A program made the position numbers and the translations under genes. The notes under the pieces were generated by a model, which was not told the origin of the DNA, searched no databases, and saw only the letters and a program-made list of their open reading frames with translations. A stretch of 64,000 nucleotides of DNA from Actinernus sp. WN-2022 (Eukaryota; Cnidaria; Anthozoa; Actiniaria; Actinernidae), in NCBI GenBank assembly GCA_030867875.1, contig JAOWCC010000936.1, positions 12,904,095 to 12,968,094 on the forward strand, in the 5' to 3' direction. Positions 60,291 to 64,000 of the stretch are shown in pieces. Within the stretch, counting starts at the first letter, position 1. Every line of letters starts with the position of its first letter.

Positions 60291-61440
60291 AATAATAATA
60301 ATAATAACTTTATTTATATAGCGCAAATACAGATACGGATCTAAGCGCTTTACATGGGAATTTATAAATATATTAACAATAATAAAAAATTAAAAAAGTT
60401 TAAGAAAGCTGCTAATAGTGATTAAAATCAATAATACTAAAATAAGTCTAACAAAACGGATACACGAAATAATGAATTAATACTTATAAATTGTAAGCTA
60501 ATTTAAAAAGATAAGTCTTAAGCTTAGATTAAAAAATAGAAATAGTGCCAGAAGTTTTAATATCATAGGGCAAACTGTTCCACAGGATGGGGCTAGCTAC
60601 GGAAAAGGCACGACAGCCATAAGTTTCTAACTTATAGGTAGGGATAACTAAATTATTGGCAGAAGAAGAGCGTAGCTGTCTAGTAGGAACATAGCGGTGT
60701 AATAATTGACTAAGATAGACAGGAGCCAAATCATTGAGGGATTTATACGTGAGCAATAGAATCTTAAATATTACTCGTTTTTCCACAGGTAACCAGTGTA
60801 GCTGAATTAAACAAGGCGTGATCGAGTCATATTTGCGAGTACACGTGATAAGACGGGCTGCCGAGTTTTGTACATACTGAATCTTCTGCAACATATATTT
60901 AGGCAAACCATATAAGAGAGCATTGCAGTGATCAAGTTTGGACGTAATAAAAGCGTTAATAAGAATCTCCATATCTCTATAGGAGAGATATTTCCTGATC
61001 TTAGCTAAATTTCGAATATGATAAAAACAAACTTTACAAATAGCACTGACATGTGTAGTCATATTAAGCTTGTTATCAAGCAAGACACCAATATTTCTAA
61101 CAGAGTCAGATTAGGAAATAACTTCATCAACCACTTTAAGAGAATCAAATAACGGGCGAGGACGGAAGCGCGAGCTAATAATTAAGAGTTCAGTTTTGTC
61201 TTTATTCAGCATCAGCTTATTAGCAGACATCCAGGCGTCAATGTCCGTCACACATTCTTCAATACGCATCTTAGTCAACATCATATCAGCAGAATCATCA
61301 GAAGTAAACGTAGCATAAATCTGGGTATCGTCAGCGTACAAGTGATACGACATATTATTCTTACGCAGAATGTCAGACAACGGTGCCATATAGAGTGAGA
61401 AAAACACAGGTCCAAGTACAGACCCTTGGGGTCTCGAAAT
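60291..61440 (-). mobile_element. 5'-truncated CR1/L2-like LINE, minus strand
   Basis: The insert begins (on +) with AATAATAATAATAATAAC and ends next to a GCTCGAAAT stretch also present in the unit. On the minus strand it encodes the end of a reverse transcriptase and finishes with a 3' UTR ending GCGCTATATAAATAAAG plus an ATT-repeat tail. CR1/L2/Rex-type LINEs end in short tandem repeats rather than poly(A). Twelve bases of the unit (between GAACAGAT and GCTCGAAATG) are missing at the junction, so there is a target deletion instead of a duplication, with microhomology at the 5' side. Confidence 0.85.
60482..61439 (-). pseudogene. Reverse transcriptase C-terminal half
   Basis: One reading frame on the minus strand starts inside the truncation at SRPQGSVLGPV (RT motif) and passes the catalytic YHLYADDTQIY motif near 61330-61350. 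It meets a TAA near 61111 and continues in the same frame through the thumb and C-terminal region (LDHCNALLYGLPKYML, LHWLPVEKRVIFKILLLTYK, YGCRAFSVASPILWNSLP). After a second stop near 60526 it ends at SKLKTYLF. The endonuclease and N-terminal RT are missing through 5' truncation. The two in-frame stops and truncation make it inactive. Confidence 0.9.
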
Positions 61441-61713
61441 GCTCGAAATGAATTTCGATGAAACTTTTCAAGGTGGAACAGCATTCTTTAAATGAAACTG
61501 TTGTTGTTGTTGTCGGTGTTATTATCATTGTCTTTGTTGTTGTTTTTCATTGCTATTTTGATATATATTTCAATCTCTAAAGAAATCTTTCAGTCGAATG
61601 ACGTCCGCTTCTACCGTGCTCCGCTGTCTAATTAATTTAAATTCTCATTTCTTTATTTCAGTAGGTCTACACTCTGAAAGACAACATTTATGAGTACTTT
61701 GTGAGGTATGTGA

Positions 61714-61786
61714 GCCTCTGTAGCTCAGTGGTTAGAGCACTGGTCTAGTAAACCAGGGGTCGAGAGTTCGAGTCTGTCCGGAGTCT
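61714..61786 (+). pseudogene. tRNA-Thr(AGT), T-stem and acceptor lesions
   Basis: C63 to G (G51/G63) and G71 to T (C2/T71). Two broken pairs make function doubtful. Confidence 0.7.
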
Positions 61787-62231
61787 TTTTCGTGCAATTT
61801 GCTCGATTGCCATGGCGTTCATCTGCGCAATTCCTTTTGGAAAATAACAAGTCCGCATTCCAGATATATATTTTATCAATTTTATTTTCCGTCTATGAAC
61901 CCAATTAATGTTGTCTTGCCCTAGGAAGATGACACCTCGTTTTAGTTGGGCTTTAAACGTCAATATTCTATCCAGGGAAGCTTTCAATATACATTGACAT
62001 GTTTAGCGAGAAGATAAGATGACGTTCCATTATTGTTTTTAAACGACCGATATAGCGCTAATCATAGTTGCCAAATATTTGCCAAGTTGCCCAGCAACAA
62101 CCGGCATTTATTTGTTTCCCATTAAAAAAGAAATGAAAAAATTCAGCCTCTGCAAAGATTCCAATCAACGTCAAGTACGCCTTAGCAGCGATCACCGATT
62201 TGTCGACATTGAAAAAGAATAGTAACTTTTC

Positions 62232-62304
62232 AGCCTCTTGATAGATTCGAACTCTCGACCCCTGGTTTACAAGACCAGTGCTCTAACCACTGAGCTACAG
62301 AGGC
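62232..62304 (-). pseudogene. tRNA-Thr(TGT), last copy, degraded
   Basis: C66 to A and C63 to A break the base of the acceptor and the T stem. Like the first unit, the last units are more decayed than the middle of the array. Confidence 0.7.
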
Positions 62305-62791
62305 AGACCTGTTCTGTATTTGCAAAATGTAAACTAATTCTACATTAATTAGATGTTGATCACAAAAGATAATGTAGAAGGATGTCAAATGTTGCTTCAT
62401 GCCATCTAGAATTCAAACTCGGTATTTAACATTTCTAAATATTCAAAGTTATGAAAATGGTTTAATTGGTGAGTTGTGAGACTCCATGTTTCATCAAGGA
62501 ACAGCTGTACCGTCACGTGCTCGAAATGAATTTCGATGAAACTTTTCAAGGTGGAACAGCATTCTTTAAATGAAACTGTTGTTGTTGTTGTCGGTGTTAT
62601 TATCATTGTCTTTGTTGTTGTTTTTCATTGCTATTTTGATATATATTTCAATCTCTAAAGAAATCTTTCAGTCGAATGACGTCCGCTTCTACCGTGCTCC
62701 GCTGTCTAATTAATTTAAATTCTCATTTCTTTATTTCAGTAGGTCTACACTCTGAAAGACAACATTTATGAGTACTTTGTGAGGTATGTGA

Positions 62792-62864
62792 GCCTCTGTA
62801 GCTCAGTGGTTAGAGCACTGGTCTAGTAAACCAGGGGTCGAGAGTTCGAGTCTCTCCGGAGTCT
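62792..62864 (+). tRNA. tRNA-Thr(AGT), G71T
   Basis: C2/T71 mismatch in the acceptor, shared with the 61714 copy; the remaining arms are intact. T5 terminator. Last tRNA of the array. Confidence 0.8.
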
Positions 62865-63128
62865 TTTTCGTGCAATTTGCTCGATTGCCATGGCGTTCAT
62901 CTGCGCAATTCCTTTTGGAAAATAACAAGTCCGCATTCCAGAGATATATTTTATCAATTTTATTTTCCGTCTATGAACCCAATTAATGTTGTCTTGCCCT
63001 AGGAAGATGACACCTCGTTTTAGTTGGGCTTTAAACGTCAATATTCTATCCAGGGAAGCTTTCAATATACATTGACATGTTTAGCGAGAAGATAAGATGA
63101 CGTTCCATTATTGTTTTTAAACGACCGA

Positions 63129-63573
63129 AGTAGTAAACATGTAGGGAAAAGTCCGAACCGGACACCCCCCCTATAATTTATGCATTTGTCCGGTAATGGG
63201 GTCGCGGGACAAGGGGTCGGGACCGAGTGTGTGCAGGCGCCGCAGCGTGCCGGGTACCGGCACAGGGTGCGCAGGGTGCGCAGGGTGCCGGTGAGGGTGT
63301 AGGCGGTCGCGCGGTGTGGGGGTGACGGGAACGTCCCAACCCCCCTGCCACCGGACATTCCAGAGAAGAAGAAGAACCGAGCACGGAGCGCGAGAGCTCC
63401 GCCCTGCCCGACGGCCAACGCCAACTGAAGGAGGCGAGGCGTTGGAGCGGGTGTATTTGTAGGCTCGGTAGGCAGGCGTTTCTTCCGGGGGGTGAGGGGA
63501 CGGACGCGCGCCTCCCTGGTCCGGCGTACCCCTCTGGTCCAGACGGTTTTATTAAAAACCTGCAAGCTGAACC
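63129..63573. promoter_or_regulatory. GC-rich leader with possible TATA element
   Basis: Directly after the array the sequence becomes strongly GC-rich. A CTATAATTTATG (about 63171-63182) stands out as a TATA-like patch in this DNA. It is preceded by a GTCCGAACCGGAC palindrome and followed by short direct repeats of CAGGGTGCG. Roughly 400 bp later is the ATG of the open frame at 63574. This could be the promoter and 5' leader of that frame; no start site can be proven. Confidence 0.35.
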
Positions 63574-64000
63574 ATGGCGGTGACGACGATGACCCTAGAC
63601 ACCCCCCGCACGCTGGTGCAAGACGCCCGACGGCTCCACGATTTTCTCGTGGTGCAAAATGGGGTCACCAAGAAGCTTGGCGATATTGGCCCTGGCCCTT
63701 ACCACGCCGTACGCACCTACGCGTTTGGCATCGGTCGGGTCGGGGGGGCCCACAAGACCCTGCACGTACGCATGACCCCCAACATACCCTCAGGGGGCGT
63801 GGAGATTACGCTGCTGCAGGAGGGCCGGCCGTACCCAGCGTTGGACACCCTGCTGCACTGCTGCCACGGGGTCTTCATTGTTCCGTACAACGCCGTGATG
63901 GAGAAAGTGTTGGTCTTGGGGCAAAGGGGGGTACCGGACTGGGACCCTGAAGAAGACTGGAAACCTGAAGAAGAAGTCCCGCTCGGTCATACTACGCCAC
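63574..64000 (+). CDS. Unrecognised GC-rich protein, N-terminal 142 residues, runs off the window
   Basis: The ATG sits in ACCATGG, with an in-frame TGA two codons upstream, and the frame stays open for 142 codons to the window end. The product begins MAVTTMTLDTPRTLVQDARR. It has a glycine/histidine-rich middle (DIGPGPYHAVRTYAFGIGRV), a hydrophobic stretch with paired cysteines (LLHCCHGVFIVPYNAVMEKV) and a very acidic end (DWDPEEDWKPEEE). No signal peptide or obvious membrane helix. I recognise no family. It could be a mobile-element or endogenous-virus gene, a gene from foreign DNA joined in assembly, or a host gene in a GC-rich island. The base composition is unlike everything to its left. 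Overlapping frames on both strands (such as 63492-63950 and 63062-63565 minus) are likely shadows. Confidence 0.5.
   Translation, partial: MAVTTMTLDTPRTLVQDARRLHDFLVVQNGVTKKLGDIGPGPYHAVRTYAFGIGRVGGAHKTLHVRMTPNIPSGGVEITLLQEGRPYPALDTLLHCCHGVFIVPYNAVMEKVLVLGQRGVPDWDPEEDWKPEEEVPLGHTTP

Larger units (their letters stand above)
18901..63128. repeat. 44-kb tandem array of 39 units, each with convergent tRNA-Thr(AGT) and tRNA-Thr(TGT)
   Basis: The unit is 1,078-1,080 bp, starting at (AAA)CGACCGATATAGCGC. In order it holds the minus-strand tRNA-Thr(TGT), a spacer with a short GTT microsatellite, the plus-strand tRNA-Thr(AGT), and a spacer back to AAACGACCGA. The AGT and TGT genes of one unit face each other across about 445 bp. 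The first unit is diverged: its TGT copy is deleted (CATAG joined to TCAAATG near 18928) and its AGT copy is degenerate. Exceptional spacings are 1,084 bp (46506 copy, D-arm duplication), 1,134 bp (55363 insertion), 1,066 bp (a small deletion near 57037) and 2,217 bp (60291 LINE insertion). Local subfamilies are visible. Examples are a TGT gene with A44 from 27605 to 40553, a one-base deletion (CACAAAAGATAATG) around 43.9-50.4 kb, and TGTAC instead of CGTGC after the AGT gene in most units from 45.4 kb on. This indicates concerted evolution by unequal exchange or conversion. Confidence 0.95.

Noticed and set aside
18956..62606. Repeated 64-66 codon minus-strand frames starting MIITPTTTT
   Set aside because: The threonine run is the translation of the GTT microsatellite in the spacer; no start-site or coding signal.
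21723..63065. Dozens of 80-87 codon minus-strand frames, one per unit
   Set aside because: Their C-termini (RRDSNSRPLVY) are antisense of the AGT tRNA gene and the rest is spacer. They recur only because the unit recurs.
18901..63128. CRISPR-like or rDNA/5S array
   Set aside because: The period of about 1.08 kb and the tRNA cloverleaves exclude CRISPR, and no 5S or larger rRNA sequence was recognised.
18901..63128. tRNA-derived SINE array
   Set aside because: The tRNA bodies are full cloverleaves with correct 3' ends and terminators in a fixed head-to-tail unit, without SINE tails or target duplications around units.
63062..63565. 167-residue minus-strand frame
   Set aside because: It crosses the array junction and is arginine/proline-rich as expected of random GC-rich DNA.
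63492..63950. 152-residue plus-strand frame overlapping the 63574 frame
   Set aside because: It has a poorer start context and an arginine-rich translation; the 63574 frame remains open and looks more protein-like.

Overview
The window looks like nuclear DNA of an animal, most likely an anthozoan cnidarian. The background is AT-rich and dense with DNA transposons and palindromic MITEs, many with TTAA target sites. Tracts of ACATGTACATGTA type recur, the one retroelement is a CR1/L2-like LINE, and the tRNAs are eukaryotic with no encoded CCA. The taxon is an inference; no long intact host protein gene was found to confirm it.

Left part (1-18,900). This is a mosaic of transposon remains. A 5.5-kb element with CACTGC termini and heavy subterminal repeats (1,125-6,592) carries a large foldback and a 267-bp TTAA-flanked MITE inside it. 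It is followed by a TGCAGAATA-type MITE (7,099-7,318), an element with an internal ~371-bp duplication and seven copies of a GTTGCGGACATTACA motif (7,902-8,863), and a decayed Kolobok-like transposon with THAP and CPKCG remnants (8,975-11,682). Further right lie a second TTAA-flanked element (12,281-12,947), several smaller palindromic repeats, and two minisatellites that abut the array.

Main feature (18,901-63,128). A 44-kb tandem array holds 39 copies of a unit of about 1,078-1,080 bp. Each unit has a tRNA-Thr(AGT) gene on + and, about 445 bp downstream and facing it, a tRNA-Thr(TGT) gene on -. I count 39 AGT and 38 TGT copies; about 30 AGT and 27 TGT match their consensus, and the rest carry stem or loop lesions. 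The two tRNAs differ only at the anticodon wobble base and two body positions, and together they can read all four threonine codons. Part of the array has a four-unit (4,316-bp) higher-order repeat. Three mobile elements have landed in it: a 1.27-kb TIR transposon with an 8-bp target duplication, a 58-bp LINE tail, and a 1.15-kb 5'-truncated LINE.

Right edge (63,129-64,000). The array stops at the same sequence with which it begins (AAACGACCGA), and composition changes abruptly to GC-rich. An open reading frame starts at 63,574 in a good Kozak context and runs off the window; I do not recognise it.

Most short open frames inside the array are antisense or spacer shadows repeated with the unit and are not annotated as genes.
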